Origin: an uncultured Bacteroides sp.
GTDB lineage: Bacteria; Bacteroidota; Bacteroidia; Bacteroidales; Bacteroidaceae
DNA: 34,184 nt
Assembly: GCA_934716785.1 (NCBI GenBank)
Contig: CAKUYM010000012.1
Location: forward strand, 1-34,184
Direction of reading: 5' to 3'
Shown here: piece by piece, positions 15,754 through 23,640 of the stretch
Layout: each line of letters starts with the position of its first letter
How positions within the stretch are numbered: position 1 is the first letter of the stretch
Translations under genes and position numbers: made by a program
The notes under the pieces: generated by a model
The model's database searches: none
Seen by the model: the letters and a program-made list of their open reading frames with translations, nothing else
What the model was told of the DNA's origin: nothing

Positions 15754-16527
15754 GTGAGAATATTAATCCTTGGAGCCGGCAAGATGGGCTCCTTCTTTAC
15801 CGATATATTGAGCTTTCAACACGAGACGGCCGTGTATGACGTCAACCCGCATCAGTTGCGCTTTGTCTATAACACGTACCGTTTCACCACATTAGAGGAG
15901 ATCAAGGAATTTGAGCCGGAACTGGTCATCAACGCCGTTACCGTAAAATATACGCTGGAGGCTTTTCGCAACGTACTGCCCGTACTTCCCAAAGACTGTA
16001 TCATCAGCGACATAGCTTCTGTGAAAACAGGTTTGAAGAAATTTTATGAAGAGAGCGGCTTCCGATACGTCTCCAGCCACCCGATGTTTGGTCCCACTTT
16101 TGCCAGCCTCAATAATCTGAGCAACGAAAATGCCATCATCATCAGTGAAGGAGACCATTTGGGGAAGATATTCTTCAAAGACCTCTACCAGACGCTACGG
16201 CTGAACATTTTCGAATACACGTTCGACGAACACGATGAGACAGTGGCCTACTCGCTTTCCATTCCGTTCGTTTCGACCTTTGTATTCGCAGCCGTAATGA
16301 AGCATCAGGAGGCTCCGGGAACCACCTTCAAGAAGCATATGGCTATCGCCAAAGGCCTGCTGAGCGAGGACGACTACCTGCTTCAGGAAATCCTGTTCAA
16401 TCCGCGCACCCCGGGACAAGTGGCCAATATCCGTACCGAGTTGAAGAATCTGCTCGAAATTATCGAGAACAAGGATGCGGAAGGAATGAAAAAGTACCTG
16501 ACTAAAATCCGGGAAAAGATTAAATAA
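15754..16527 (+). CDS. tyrA: Prephenate dehydrogenase
   Basis: The 257-residue protein oxidises and decarboxylates prephenate to 4-hydroxyphenylpyruvate for tyrosine. An N-terminal dinucleotide-binding fold (ILILGAGKMGSFF, residues 3-15) and the TyrA motifs VISDIASVKTGL-like (IISDIASVKTGL) and SSHPMFGP are present. It is short, lacking chorismate mutase and ACT domains. The start is GTG at 15754, giving the expected MRILILGAG N-terminus. It is the last gene of the attenuated operon; an intrinsic terminator follows at 16559. Tyrosine feedback is not evident in the protein, so operon-level control by the leader may matter more for this branch. Confidence 0.94.
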   Translation: MRILILGAGKMGSFFTDILSFQHETAVYDVNPHQLRFVYNTYRFTTLEEIKEFEPELVINAVTVKYTLEAFRNVLPVLPKDCIISDIASVKTGLKKFYEESGFRYVSSHPMFGPTFASLNNLSNENAIIISEGDHLGKIFFKDLYQTLRLNIFEYTFDEHDETVAYSLSIPFVSTFVFAAVMKHQEAPGTTFKKHMAIAKGLLSEDDYLLQEILFNPRTPGQVANIRTELKNLLEIIENKDAEGMKKYLTKIREKIK

Positions 16528-16558
16528 TCAGCAACCGACGGAGAATAAGATTTAACGC

Positions 16559-16594
16559 TCCCCTGCAAAAAGTTCTTTGCAGGGGATTTTTTTT
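16559..16594 (+). terminator. Intrinsic terminator of the pheA-tyrA operon
   Basis: TCCCCTGCAAA (16559-16569) pairs with TTTGCAGGGGA (16576-16586), an 11-bp perfect stem with a 6-base loop, followed by eight T residues (16587-16594). Confidence 0.95.
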
Positions 16595-16607
16595 ATATGT
16601 ACCTTTG
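16576..16607 (+). promoter_or_regulatory. dnaG promoter, -33 element inside the upstream terminator
   Basis: TTTG (16576-16579) lies in the 3' arm of the tyrA terminator, and TACCTTTG (16600-16607), a full TAnnTTTG match, follows after exactly 20 bases. Transcription should begin near 16614, before the dnaG ATG at 16642. Confidence 0.75.
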
Positions 16608-16641
16608 CATCCGCAAAAAAGGATTCATAGGAGAAAGAGGA

Positions 16642-18735
16642 ATGATAGATCAAGCCACCATCGACCGGATATTGGATGCGGCACAAATTATGGATGTCGT
16701 TTCGGACTTTGTCACCCTGCGCAAGCGAGGTGTCAATTACGTGGGCTTATGCCCGTTCCACGACGACAAGACACCTTCTTTTTATGTCTCTCCCGCCAAG
16801 GGGCTTTGCAAATGCTTCGCCTGCGGTAAAGGCGGAAACGCCGTGCACTTCATCATGGAGCACGAACAGATGTCTTATCCGGAGGCTCTGAGATACCTCG
16901 CCAAGAAATATAATATCGAAATCAAGGAACGAGAACTCAGCAGTGAGGAGAAACTTGTGCAAAGCGAACGCGAAAGTCTGTTCATCGTCAACAATTTCGC
17001 ACGCGATTATTTTCAGAATATACTGAAGAATCACATAGACGGCCGGAGCATCGGTATGGCTTATTTCCGCAACCGCGGTTTCCGCGACGATATCATTGAG
17101 AAGTTCCAATTGGGGTACTGCACGGACAGTCACGATGCCTTTGCCAAAGAAGCATTGCAGAAAGGATACAAGAAGGAATACCTTATAAAGACGGGACTTT
17201 GCTACGAGACAGACGACCATCGCCTGCGCGACCGTTTTTGGGGCCGCGTCATTTTCCCCGTCCATACACTCTCCGGCAAAGTGGTGGCTTTCGGCGGACG
17301 TGTGCTCGCCAGTGCCACGAAAGGTGTGAAAGTCAAATATGTCAACTCACCCGAATCCGAGATTTATCATAAGAGCAACGAACTATACGGCATCTACTTT
17401 GCCAAACAAGCGATTGTGAAGCAAGACCGCTGTTTCCTCGTTGAAGGTTACACGGATGTCATTTCCATGCACCAGTCCGGCATAGAGAACGTAGTCGCTT
17501 CTTCGGGAACGGCACTTACGCCGGGACAAATCCGCATGATTCACCGCTTCACCAACAATATGACCGTGCTCTATGACGGTGATGCGGCAGGTATCAAGGC
17601 CTCCATCCGCGGTATCGACATGTTGCTTGAGGAGGGCATGAATATCAAAGTATGCCTGCTTCCCGACGGTGACGACCCCGACTCCTTTGCCCGCAAGCAT
17701 AACTCTGCGGAATTTCAAGCATTCATATCGGAGCATGAAACGGACTTCATCCGCTTCAAGACCAACTTGTTGCTGGAAGATGCAGGGAAAGACCCGATCA
17801 AACGGGCGGAGCTTATCGGCAACTTAGTGCAAAGCATCTCCGTCATACCGGAGGCAATTGTGCGGGATGTCTATATCAAAGAGTGCGCCCAACTGTTGCA
17901 TGTGGAAGATAAACTGTTAGTGTCTGAAGTTGCCAAAAGGCGGGAAGCACAAGCAGAGAAGCGGGCTGAACAGACAGAGCGTGACCGCCGTATCGCTCAA
18001 AGGGCAGCTTCGATGACTCAACAAGGTCAGCAAGGAGACGCAAATGGCAACGTCACCACGCCCGACAACAATGTCACGTTACCTCCGGAAGTGGCCGATG
18101 CCGAATATACGGAAGCTCCTTTTCCGCTACCGGAAGACAACTACGCCTCTTTTATCCCGCAGGAAGGGAAAGAGGGACGGGAGTTTTATATATTCGAGCG
18201 ACTGATATTGCAGGCAGTAGTCCGCTATGGCGAGAAAGTCATGTGCAACCTGACAGATGAGGAAGGAAATGAAATTCCGGTGACTGTCATAGAGTATGTC
18301 GTCAATGATTTGAAGGAGGATGATTTAGCTTTCCATAATCCGCAGCACCGACAGATGTTGGCGGAAGCAGCCACGCACATGCATGATCCGGAATTTGTTG
18401 CAGAGCGTTATTTCCTGACGCATCCCGATCCTGCCATCAGTAAATTGAGTGTAGAACTGATAAACGAACGTTATCAATTAAGCAAATACCACTCCAAGTC
18501 ACAGAAGATTGTAACAGATGAAGAACGGCTCTATGAACTGGTCCCTACATTGATGATCAACTTCAAATACGCCATCGTGACCGAAGAGCTGAAGCATATG
18601 CTTTATGCATTGCAAGACCCTGCCCTTGCCCACGACAACGAGAAGTGCAATGCACTGATGGAACGCTATAATGACCTGAGAGCCGTACAAAGCATTATGG
18701 CAAAACGGCTGGGAGACCGCGTCGTGTTGCACTAA
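16642..18735 (+). CDS. dnaG: DNA primase
   Basis: The 697-residue primase makes RNA primers at the replication fork. Its domains are in order: a CHC2 zinc finger (Cys37, His40, Cys58, Cys61), the catalytic core with a TOPRIM domain (VEGYTDV from residue 267, with Glu268; LYDGDAAG near 310; DGDDPDSFARK), a low-complexity linker near 440-490 rich in Gln, Asn and Thr, and a C-terminal helicase-binding region. The start was set at ATG 16642 (MIDQATIDRIL), behind an AGGAG/GAGG site. The ATG at 16597 overlaps the -7 box and would precede the transcription start, so it is rejected. dnaG is convergent with folE, 38 bases apart, with no hairpin seen between them. Confidence 0.96.
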   Translation: MIDQATIDRILDAAQIMDVVSDFVTLRKRGVNYVGLCPFHDDKTPSFYVSPAKGLCKCFACGKGGNAVHFIMEHEQMSYPEALRYLAKKYNIEIKERELSSEEKLVQSERESLFIVNNFARDYFQNILKNHIDGRSIGMAYFRNRGFRDDIIEKFQLGYCTDSHDAFAKEALQKGYKKEYLIKTGLCYETDDHRLRDRFWGRVIFPVHTLSGKVVAFGGRVLASATKGVKVKYVNSPESEIYHKSNELYGIYFAKQAIVKQDRCFLVEGYTDVISMHQSGIENVVASSGTALTPGQIRMIHRFTNNMTVLYDGDAAGIKASIRGIDMLLEEGMNIKVCLLPDGDDPDSFARKHNSAEFQAFISEHETDFIRFKTNLLLEDAGKDPIKRAELIGNLVQSISVIPEAIVRDVYIKECAQLLHVEDKLLVSEVAKRREAQAEKRAEQTERDRRIAQRAASMTQQGQQGDANGNVTTPDNNVTLPPEVADAEYTEAPFPLPEDNYASFIPQEGKEGREFYIFERLILQAVVRYGEKVMCNLTDEEGNEIPVTVIEYVVNDLKEDDLAFHNPQHRQMLAEAATHMHDPEFVAERYFLTHPDPAISKLSVELINERYQLSKYHSKSQKIVTDEERLYELVPTLMINFKYAIVTEELKHMLYALQDPALAHDNEKCNALMERYNDLRAVQSIMAKRLGDRVVLH

Positions 18736-18760
18736 CCGGCCATAGAAGAGAAGAGACCGA

Positions 18761-18782
18761 TTTTATACCCGTTTTATACCCG
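18761..18782. repeat. Perfect 11-bp tandem duplication spanning the folE stop codon
   Basis: TTTTATACCCG occurs twice without mismatch (18761-18771, 18772-18782). The folE TAA (18774-18776 on the minus strand) lies in the second copy, and the first copy is an untranslated duplicate. Confidence 0.95.
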
Positions 18783-19364
18783 TCCGTGCTGGATAAGGTT
18801 CATAAACTCCTCGCGCGTCTTTGCCTGATTGAAGGCACCGGTAAAGTCGGAAGTAGTAGTGATAGAGTTCTGTTTCTCCACACCGCGCATCTGCATACAC
18901 ATGTGTTTCGCTTCCACAACCACCATCACTCCCAATGGGTTCAGCGTCTCCTGAATGCACTCTTTGATTTGCAGCGTCATGCGTTCCTGTACCTGCAAGC
19001 GATGAGAGAAGATATCCACTACGCGGGCAATCTTGCTCAACCCGGTGATATAACCGTTGGGGATATAAGCCACGTGCGCCTTTCCGTAGAACGGCAGCAT
19101 GTGATGTTCGCAAAGAGAGAAGAAATCAATGTCTTTCACAATCACCATCTGGCTATATTCCTCCTTGAATTTAGCGGAGCGAAGCACCTCATGCGGATCC
19201 ATGTGATACCCCTTTGTCAGGCTCAGCATCGCTTTCGCCACCCGTTCAGGCGTTTTCAACAACCCTTCCCGTTCGGCATCCTCACCCAACAAAGTTATAA
19301 TACTGTGATAATGGCTTTTCAACTCTTCCAGATTCGGAGAGACAATTTCTTCTTTTTCTAACAT
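18774..19364 (-). CDS. folE: GTP cyclohydrolase I
   Basis: The 196-residue enzyme converts GTP to dihydroneopterin triphosphate at the start of folate synthesis. Zinc ligands Cys85 and His88 ([10 protein letters not shown]) and Cys156 (MCMQMRGV) are present, as is the [23 protein letters not shown] block. Length and ATG start (19364) agree with the family. It is the last gene of the run DUF1599-DoxX-tpiA-SPOR-folE; the gap after the SPOR gene is 7 bases, so the two are surely co-transcribed. Function in the cytosol as a homodecamer is family knowledge. Confidence 0.97.
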   Translation of the reverse strand: MLEKEEIVSPNLEELKSHYHSIITLLGEDAEREGLLKTPERVAKAMLSLTKGYHMDPHEVLRSAKFKEEYSQMVIVKDIDFFSLCEHHMLPFYGKAHVAYIPNGYITGLSKIARVVDIFSHRLQVQERMTLQIKECIQETLNPLGVMVVVEAKHMCMQMRGVEKQNSITTTSDFTGAFNQAKTREEFMNLIQHGRV

Positions 19365-19371
19365 GACAGAT

Positions 19372-19821
19372 TTATAAAGGGATATTTATCTGATCTCTTA
19401 CGATAGAGACTTCTTTAAACACACCGGTAGCCTTCAAGCGGCGCATCATCGCATCCGCCTCTTCAATGCTCCTGAAATCGCCTACGCGGCAAAGCCAGCG
19501 GGGCGGGGTAAATGAAGTATATATCGGCAACTCCGGAAAATACTCCTTGATGCGTGAAGCCACATGATAAGCATCATTCTTTGCCTGGCGGGTATTATTA
19601 CCGGCATACGCCTGTATCCGGTATCCGGAAGCCTTTATTACTTTCTGTTCACCTGTTGCAAGACGTTCCACGCCAATCAAAGCACCGATACGGGGATCTT
19701 GATGGATAGTCACCTTTCCCTGTCCCGGCACCACGCGTTCCAAGCTTTTGACAATGCCTTGCGCTTGCATGCCGACGCCTGTCAGGAACAGCAACAAAGT
19801 AAGTAAAGTAAATTTTCTCAT
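19372..19821 (-). CDS. Secreted SPOR-domain protein
   Basis: The start at ATG 19821 ([21 protein letters not shown]) gives a clean signal peptide; the frame is open to 19845 but that start would put eight residues before the signal. The mature part carries a C-terminal SPOR domain (about 70-145: [67 protein letters not shown]), which in other proteins binds peptidoglycan denuded of stem peptides. The protein is therefore probably periplasmic, or outer-membrane-associated, and linked to cell-wall metabolism. It stands between tpiA and folE with no clear metabolic tie. A dispersed hairpin repeat lies just before its start. Confidence 0.88.
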   Translation of the reverse strand: MRKFTLLTLLLFLTGVGMQAQGIVKSLERVVPGQGKVTIHQDPRIGALIGVERLATGEQKVIKASGYRIQAYAGNNTRQAKNDAYHVASRIKEYFPELPIYTSFTPPRWLCRVGDFRSIEEADAMMRRLKATGVFKEVSIVRDQINIPL

Positions 19822-19836
19822 CTTATAAAGAATAAG

Positions 19837-19905
19837 TTTCACCACAGATTACACAGACCGACACAGATTATAAGAAAGTGAAAATCCGTATAATCCGTGG
19901 TGAAA
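19837..19905 (-). repeat. Long inverted repeat (hairpin) between tpiA and the SPOR gene
   Basis: Arms 19837-19856 and 19886-19905 pair over 20 positions. On the minus-strand RNA, the tpiA transcript, the three departures from perfect pairing are all G-U wobbles, while on the other strand they would be mismatches. The motif CACAGATTA also recurs in the loop (19861-19870). It looks like a REP-type intergenic element. Confidence 0.75.
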
Positions 19906-19916
19906 AAGGTGATTAA

Positions 19917-20675
19917 TTATGCGTTAAAAGCATCAATGATACCTTTGAAGTCGGCAACTTTCAAAGCAGCGCCACCAATCAAGCCACCGTCAACGTCCGG
20001 GTTAGCGAACAGTTCTTTAGCGTTGGAAGGCTTGCAGCTACCACCGTAAAGGATAGAAGTATTGTCAGCGATTTCCTTACCATACTTGTCAGCAACGGCC
20101 GAACGGATGAAAGCATGGATTTCCTGAGCCTGCTCAGGAGAAGCAGTTTTGCCTGTACCGATAGCCCAAACCGGTTCGTAAGCCAAGATAATCTTAGAGA
20201 AGTCCTCAGCAGACAGAGAGAATACAGATGCCAACTGTGCGGCTACCACCTCATTCTGCTTGTTAGCTTCGCGTTCTTCCAAAACCTCACCGATACAGAA
20301 AATCGGAGTCAGACCGTTAGCCAAAGCCAATTTCACTTTCTCTTCAAGGATAGCAACTGTTTCACCGTAGTAAGCACGACGTTCAGAGTGACCCAAGATT
20401 ACATACTTAGCACCTGTAGAAGCAACCATCTCAGCAGATACTTCACCAGTATAAGCGCCGGATGCCTTGTCTGCACAGTTTTCTGCACCTACACCGATCT
20501 TGGCAGCGTCTACCAACGGAGTAACAGAAGCCAAGTGAATGAATGGAGTACAGATGATTACATCACAGTTAGGCTTTTCATTAGCCAATACTTCGTTCAG
20601 TTCTTTAGCCAAAGCGATACCCTCTTGAAGGGTCTTGTTCATTTTCCAGTTTCCTGCAACAATGTTCTTTCTCAT
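19917..20675 (-). CDS. tpiA: Triosephosphate isomerase
   Basis: The 252-residue glycolytic enzyme interconverts dihydroxyacetone phosphate and glyceraldehyde 3-phosphate. Catalytic residues are visible: Lys11 in GNWKMN, His96 in LGHSERR and Glu167 in [11 protein letters not shown], with the phosphate-binding [10 protein letters not shown] and GLIGGAAL near the C-terminus. ATG at 20675 is the family start. It lies behind the DoxX-like gene, with a 98-base gap filled by an A/T-rich tandem array. No promoter of the TAnnTTTG type was seen in that gap. Confidence 0.98.
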   Translation of the reverse strand: MRKNIVAGNWKMNKTLQEGIALAKELNEVLANEKPNCDVIICTPFIHLASVTPLVDAAKIGVGAENCADKASGAYTGEVSAEMVASTGAKYVILGHSERRAYYGETVAILEEKVKLALANGLTPIFCIGEVLEEREANKQNEVVAAQLASVFSLSAEDFSKIILAYEPVWAIGTGKTASPEQAQEIHAFIRSAVADKYGKEIADNTSILYGGSCKPSNAKELFANPDVDGGLIGGAALKVADFKGIIDAFNA

Positions 20676-20703
20676 TTTGTTCTTTATTTAAAGGGTTAAT
20701 AAA

Positions 20704-20776
20704 TTTACTATTTTTCTATTTACTATTTTTCTATTTACTATTTCGTTTATTTACTATTCGCTATTTCGTTTATTTA
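20704..20776. repeat. A/T-rich tandem repeat array between tpiA and the DoxX-like gene
   Basis: TTTACTATTTTTCTA occurs twice exactly (20704-20718, 20719-20733), then degenerates into TTTACTATTTCG/TTTA units. TTCGTTTATTTA is repeated with a 23-base period. The array ends precisely on the stop codon (20774-20776) of the DoxX-like gene. Confidence 0.9.
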
Positions 20777-22099
20777 TACTTCCTGCTCTTTTATTTGTGC
20801 TTCCTGCTGCTTTCGCTTCGCAGATTTCCTTTCCCTGCGGCGCACAACCAGCACATCCACTCCCAGTACCAGCAACAACGGAATAACAAACCACAAGAAT
20901 ACATATCCCACCGTGTGGATGTCGCTTTTCACCTTTTGTTGTCCCAGCGGCAAGTTCTCAAGCCTATCGGTCAGCACATATTCATCCGGTATATCCTCAT
21001 CGCTCCACTTATTCAGTATTGTCCCGTTCTTTATCAGCATCAATCCCGGATTGGAGCGAACCATCGTTTTCAGCGTTATATCATCCATCTCGCAGAAAGG
21101 ATATTCCGCTCCGGTCTTATCCTTCCACAGTTCTATCTGGTCTTCCGGCGAAGCTGTCAGGCAGTAGAATTTATAGCCGTGCTCTACCGAATAGTCATAT
21201 ACCTCATTAATCAAGTCAATGTTGCTGTCATCCGCTTCTTCCACCCGATGGGCAACCAACAGGAAAGTGTAACCCATATCGGTCAGTACATCCTGCGTGA
21301 TATCCTCCCCGGTGTTCAAGTCCATCATGGAGAAATCGTGAATAGCCGGTTCGTATCCTTTCTCTTTGAGTACCGTACGCGTATCGACAAATGTCCATGT
21401 ACTGTCTGGATAATTATCCAGTGTAAACTCTTTCTTTTCTCCGTCCTTCTCCAAGATAAAGACGCTTTCGTATACACTGGGCTTTACTCCTTCCGGTATT
21501 GTCATTCCATTCAAGATGTTCGTTCCGATCTTGTAGGGACGGAAGTCTAAAACCGGCAGACGGTCCAGGCAATAGAATGACAAGGCAAATACAAAAAACA
21601 ATGTATACAAAGAGACTAACCACTCCATCTTCACACTGATAAACCGGATCAACATAGCCCTGTATCGGAATGTCACAATCGCCGCGAGCAGCAACAGTAT
21701 ATTCTTGCCGAATGTTTCCCAGTTTGTCAGCACCCAGGCATCACCAAAACACCCGCAATTCGAAACCGGATTGAAGAGGGCAAGATACAATGTCAGCGGC
21801 GTCATGACAATCATCAGCATCAGCGCCAATGAGGCTGTAAGCGTTCTCCGTGTGCCAAAGAACATAGAAATGCCTACAAAAAACTCGATACCGGACAGCA
21901 CTATTCCCGCCAACAGAGGAAAGAAAGAAGGAAACCACGAAGCCATTCCGAATGCCGCCAGATAATCCTGTATCTTATACTGAAATCCCAGCGGATCAAC
22001 AGCCTTTACAAATCCGGAAAAGATGAATGAAGCCGCCAAAAGAAAACGGCAGGCATTCGCCACGACTTGCTGGATGATATGTAAGTTCTTATCCTTCAA
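20774..22099 (-). CDS. DoxX/MauE-like membrane protein with C-terminal thioredoxin-like region
   Basis: The 441-residue protein has about five hydrophobic segments in its first 180 residues (FLLAASFIFSGFVKAVDP, LLAGIVLSGIEFFVGISMFFG, ASLALMLMIVMTPLTLYLALF, NILLLLAAIVTF, SLYTLFFVFALSFY) and a loop CGCFGD that recalls MauE. A soluble middle region follows, with a thioredoxin-like look (YTFLLVAHRVEE, FYCLTASPEDQ, NPGLMLIKNGTILNKW) but no CxxC, and a last membrane helix (YVFLWFVIPLLLVLGVDVLVV) near the C-terminus with a basic tail. A role in envelope redox chemistry is possible but unproved. No ATG is available before residue about 50, so the start is TTG at 22099, overlapping the DUF1599 gene by 11 bases. 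Confidence 0.82.
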   Translation of the reverse strand: MKDKNLHIIQQVVANACRFLLAASFIFSGFVKAVDPLGFQYKIQDYLAAFGMASWFPSFFPLLAGIVLSGIEFFVGISMFFGTRRTLTASLALMLMIVMTPLTLYLALFNPVSNCGCFGDAWVLTNWETFGKNILLLLAAIVTFRYRAMLIRFISVKMEWLVSLYTLFFVFALSFYCLDRLPVLDFRPYKIGTNILNGMTIPEGVKPSVYESVFILEKDGEKKEFTLDNYPDSTWTFVDTRTVLKEKGYEPAIHDFSMMDLNTGEDITQDVLTDMGYTFLLVAHRVEEADDSNIDLINEVYDYSVEHGYKFYCLTASPEDQIELWKDKTGAEYPFCEMDDITLKTMVRSNPGLMLIKNGTILNKWSDEDIPDEYVLTDRLENLPLGQQKVKSDIHTVGYVFLWFVIPLLLVLGVDVLVVRRRERKSAKRKQQEAQIKEQEV

Positions 22100-22631
22100 A
22101 TTCTATCTTTATCAGTCCGAATACAGAATAATTGATCATATCCATGTAATTGGCGTCAATTCCCTCGGACACCAATGTATTGCCGGACAGGCTTTCAATC
22201 TGCTTGGTACGGTATATCTTCATCAGAATCAGGTCTGTGTAAGAGCTGACGCGCATGCTTCTCCACGCCTCGTCATAATCATGATTCTTGGCAAGCATCA
22301 GTTCCATAGCCTCTTTGGCATACTTATCGTATAAGGCCAACGCCTCTTCATTGCTGATGTCGGCAGACTCGGCATACCCCAATTCCAGTTGGATAAGTCC
22401 GATAATCCCATAATTGACAATCGCGATAAACTCGGAGCGGATTCCTTCGTCAATCAAAGTCACCCCCTTTGTCTCGATACTTCGAATCCGGTTGGCTTTG
22501 ATAAAAATTTGGTCGGTTACGGAAGCCGGACGCAGAATACGCCACGCAGGACCGTAATCGTGCAGCTTCTTGGAAAATAAGTCACGGCACAAAGCGATGA
22601 CATGTTCAAATTGTTGCTTGGTATCTTTCAA
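22089..22631 (-). CDS. DUF1599 protein with internal duplication
   Basis: Two copies of the DUF1599 unit stand in tandem: first KKLHDYGPAWRILRP...TDQIFIKANRI...DEGI...NYGIIGLIQLELG, then AKNHDYDEAWRSMRV...TDLILMKIYRT...SEGI...NYSVFGLIKIEFE. Each carries HDY, AW, TD and NY at like positions, so the gene arose by duplication. The family has no settled function that I can state. The frame is open to TTG 22661, but a -7 box (22650-22657) lies inside that part; the better start is TTG 22631 (180 residues, KDTKQQFEHV), with GGAAG just upstream. It heads the DUF1599-DoxX-tpiA-SPOR-folE series. Confidence 0.82.
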   Translation of the reverse strand: MKDTKQQFEHVIALCRDLFSKKLHDYGPAWRILRPASVTDQIFIKANRIRSIETKGVTLIDEGIRSEFIAIVNYGIIGLIQLELGYAESADISNEEALALYDKYAKEAMELMLAKNHDYDEAWRSMRVSSYTDLILMKIYRTKQIESLSGNTLVSEGIDANYMDMINYSVFGLIKIEFEG

Positions 22632-22649
22632 TTTCTTCCAAAAAGTGCG

Positions 22650-22657
22650 CAAAGGTA
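22650..22657 (-). promoter_or_regulatory. -7 box before the DUF1599 gene
   Basis: TACCTTTG on the minus strand matches TAnnTTTG. The -33 region has only a weak TCTG-like match. Transcription would begin near 22643, leaving about 12 bases before the TTG start at 22631. Confidence 0.5.
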
Positions 22658-22679
22658 ACAATAATTAAGTAAAAACAGA

Positions 22680-22715
22680 AAGAGGGCACTCTAAATTATA
22701 TTAAAGTGCCCTCTT
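22680..22715 (-). terminator. Intrinsic terminator after the M23 peptidase gene
   Basis: AAGAGGGCACT and AGTGCCCTCTT form an 11-bp perfect stem around a 14-base loop. On the minus strand a T-rich run (TTCTGTTTTT) follows. It closes the ndk-M23 unit and separates it from the next promoter. Confidence 0.85.
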
Positions 22716-22754
22716 CAAAAGCTATTGTATTACTATTTATAAGCAGGTATATTT

Positions 22755-23627
22755 TTATGAACAGCGCAAAACCTGTCCGATGCGCAAAGTCGTAGTCGGT
22801 TTGATACGGTTCAACTTGCAAAGCGTGCTGACTGATACGCCACGCAATTTGGCAATGCGTGACAAAGTATCGCCACTCTTCACTTTGTGATACCGGATTG
22901 TGCCGTCGGCAACCTCCACATCATGCGAGCCGGCGCGTTTCACGCCTTTCGTTCTGTGGAATGTATAAGTATCGGCAACGATATCCTGTTTCGGGAAGTC
23001 GAACATATAAATCGGGTTGATTGCGATTCCCAAGAAGCGAGTCTCGAAATGCAGATGCGAACCTGTAGAACGTCCGGTGTTACCACCCAAGCCGATCACC
23101 TCTCCGGCTTTCACCAACTGGTTTTCTTCAACCAACTGTTTGGACAAGTGACCGTACACCGTTTCCAGTCCGTTATCATGACGGATAACGACATACTTAC
23201 CATATCCTCTGCGTTCGTATTTCACGATACGCACCTTACCGTCGAAAGCAGCTACAATTGTATCGCCGATATTCACTTTCAAGTCCAGACCGTTGTGCAT
23301 TCTTCTCCAGCGAGGTCCGAAAGGTGAAGTAATCTTCGTACTCGGAGTCGGCATGCGGAAGCCTGTCAGGTCGATAGTGTAAGTTTCAGGGATAATAGCA
23401 TCCCCATAAGCATGCACATATTGGTTGTTCCAGTTTGGGTAAAGACTCAAGGCAGGATACTCGGACTGTTCGGCACGAATCTGTCTTTGCAATGCCAAAG
23501 AGTCTACGGTTTTCAACTTCTTGTCTATCGGTGCCTGGCGTGCAATCAAGTCTTGAGAGAAAGAACTCAGACTAACCATAGCCGCTACAGCCACCAATCC
23601 AGTTTTAAGAATACAATAAAAATTCAT
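22755..23627 (-). CDS. Secreted M23-family peptidoglycan peptidase with LysM
   Basis: Residues 1-24 are a signal peptide (LVAVAAMVSLSSFSQ). The lysostaphin-type M23 domain (about 98-205) shows zinc ligands His111 and Asp115 (MHNGLDLK) and the HLHFE motif (191-195). A LysM domain fills the C-terminus (246-289, YHKVKSGDTLSRIAKLRGVSVSTLCKLNRI). It is predicted to be a periplasmic endopeptidase cutting peptidoglycan cross-links, anchored to the wall by LysM. The ATG at 23627 is 13 bases behind ndk, so ndk and this gene form one unit, closed by the terminator at 22680. Confidence 0.94.
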   Translation of the reverse strand: MNFYCILKTGLVAVAAMVSLSSFSQDLIARQAPIDKKLKTVDSLALQRQIRAEQSEYPALSLYPNWNNQYVHAYGDAIIPETYTIDLTGFRMPTPSTKITSPFGPRWRRMHNGLDLKVNIGDTIVAAFDGKVRIVKYERRGYGKYVVIRHDNGLETVYGHLSKQLVEENQLVKAGEVIGLGGNTGRSTGSHLHFETRFLGIAINPIYMFDFPKQDIVADTYTFHRTKGVKRAGSHDVEVADGTIRYHKVKSGDTLSRIAKLRGVSVSTLCKLNRIKPTTTLRIGQVLRCS

Positions 23628-23640
23628 TCTGTCAATTCAT

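Noticed and set aside
16597..16641. Upstream start of dnaG at ATG 16597
   Set aside because: The ATG overlaps the -7 box; transcription is expected to begin downstream. ATG 16642 has a better ribosome site and the family N-terminus.
18786..19361. Plus-strand frame opposite folE
   Set aside because: Almost exactly the length of folE and histidine-rich by antisense reading; no support as a gene.
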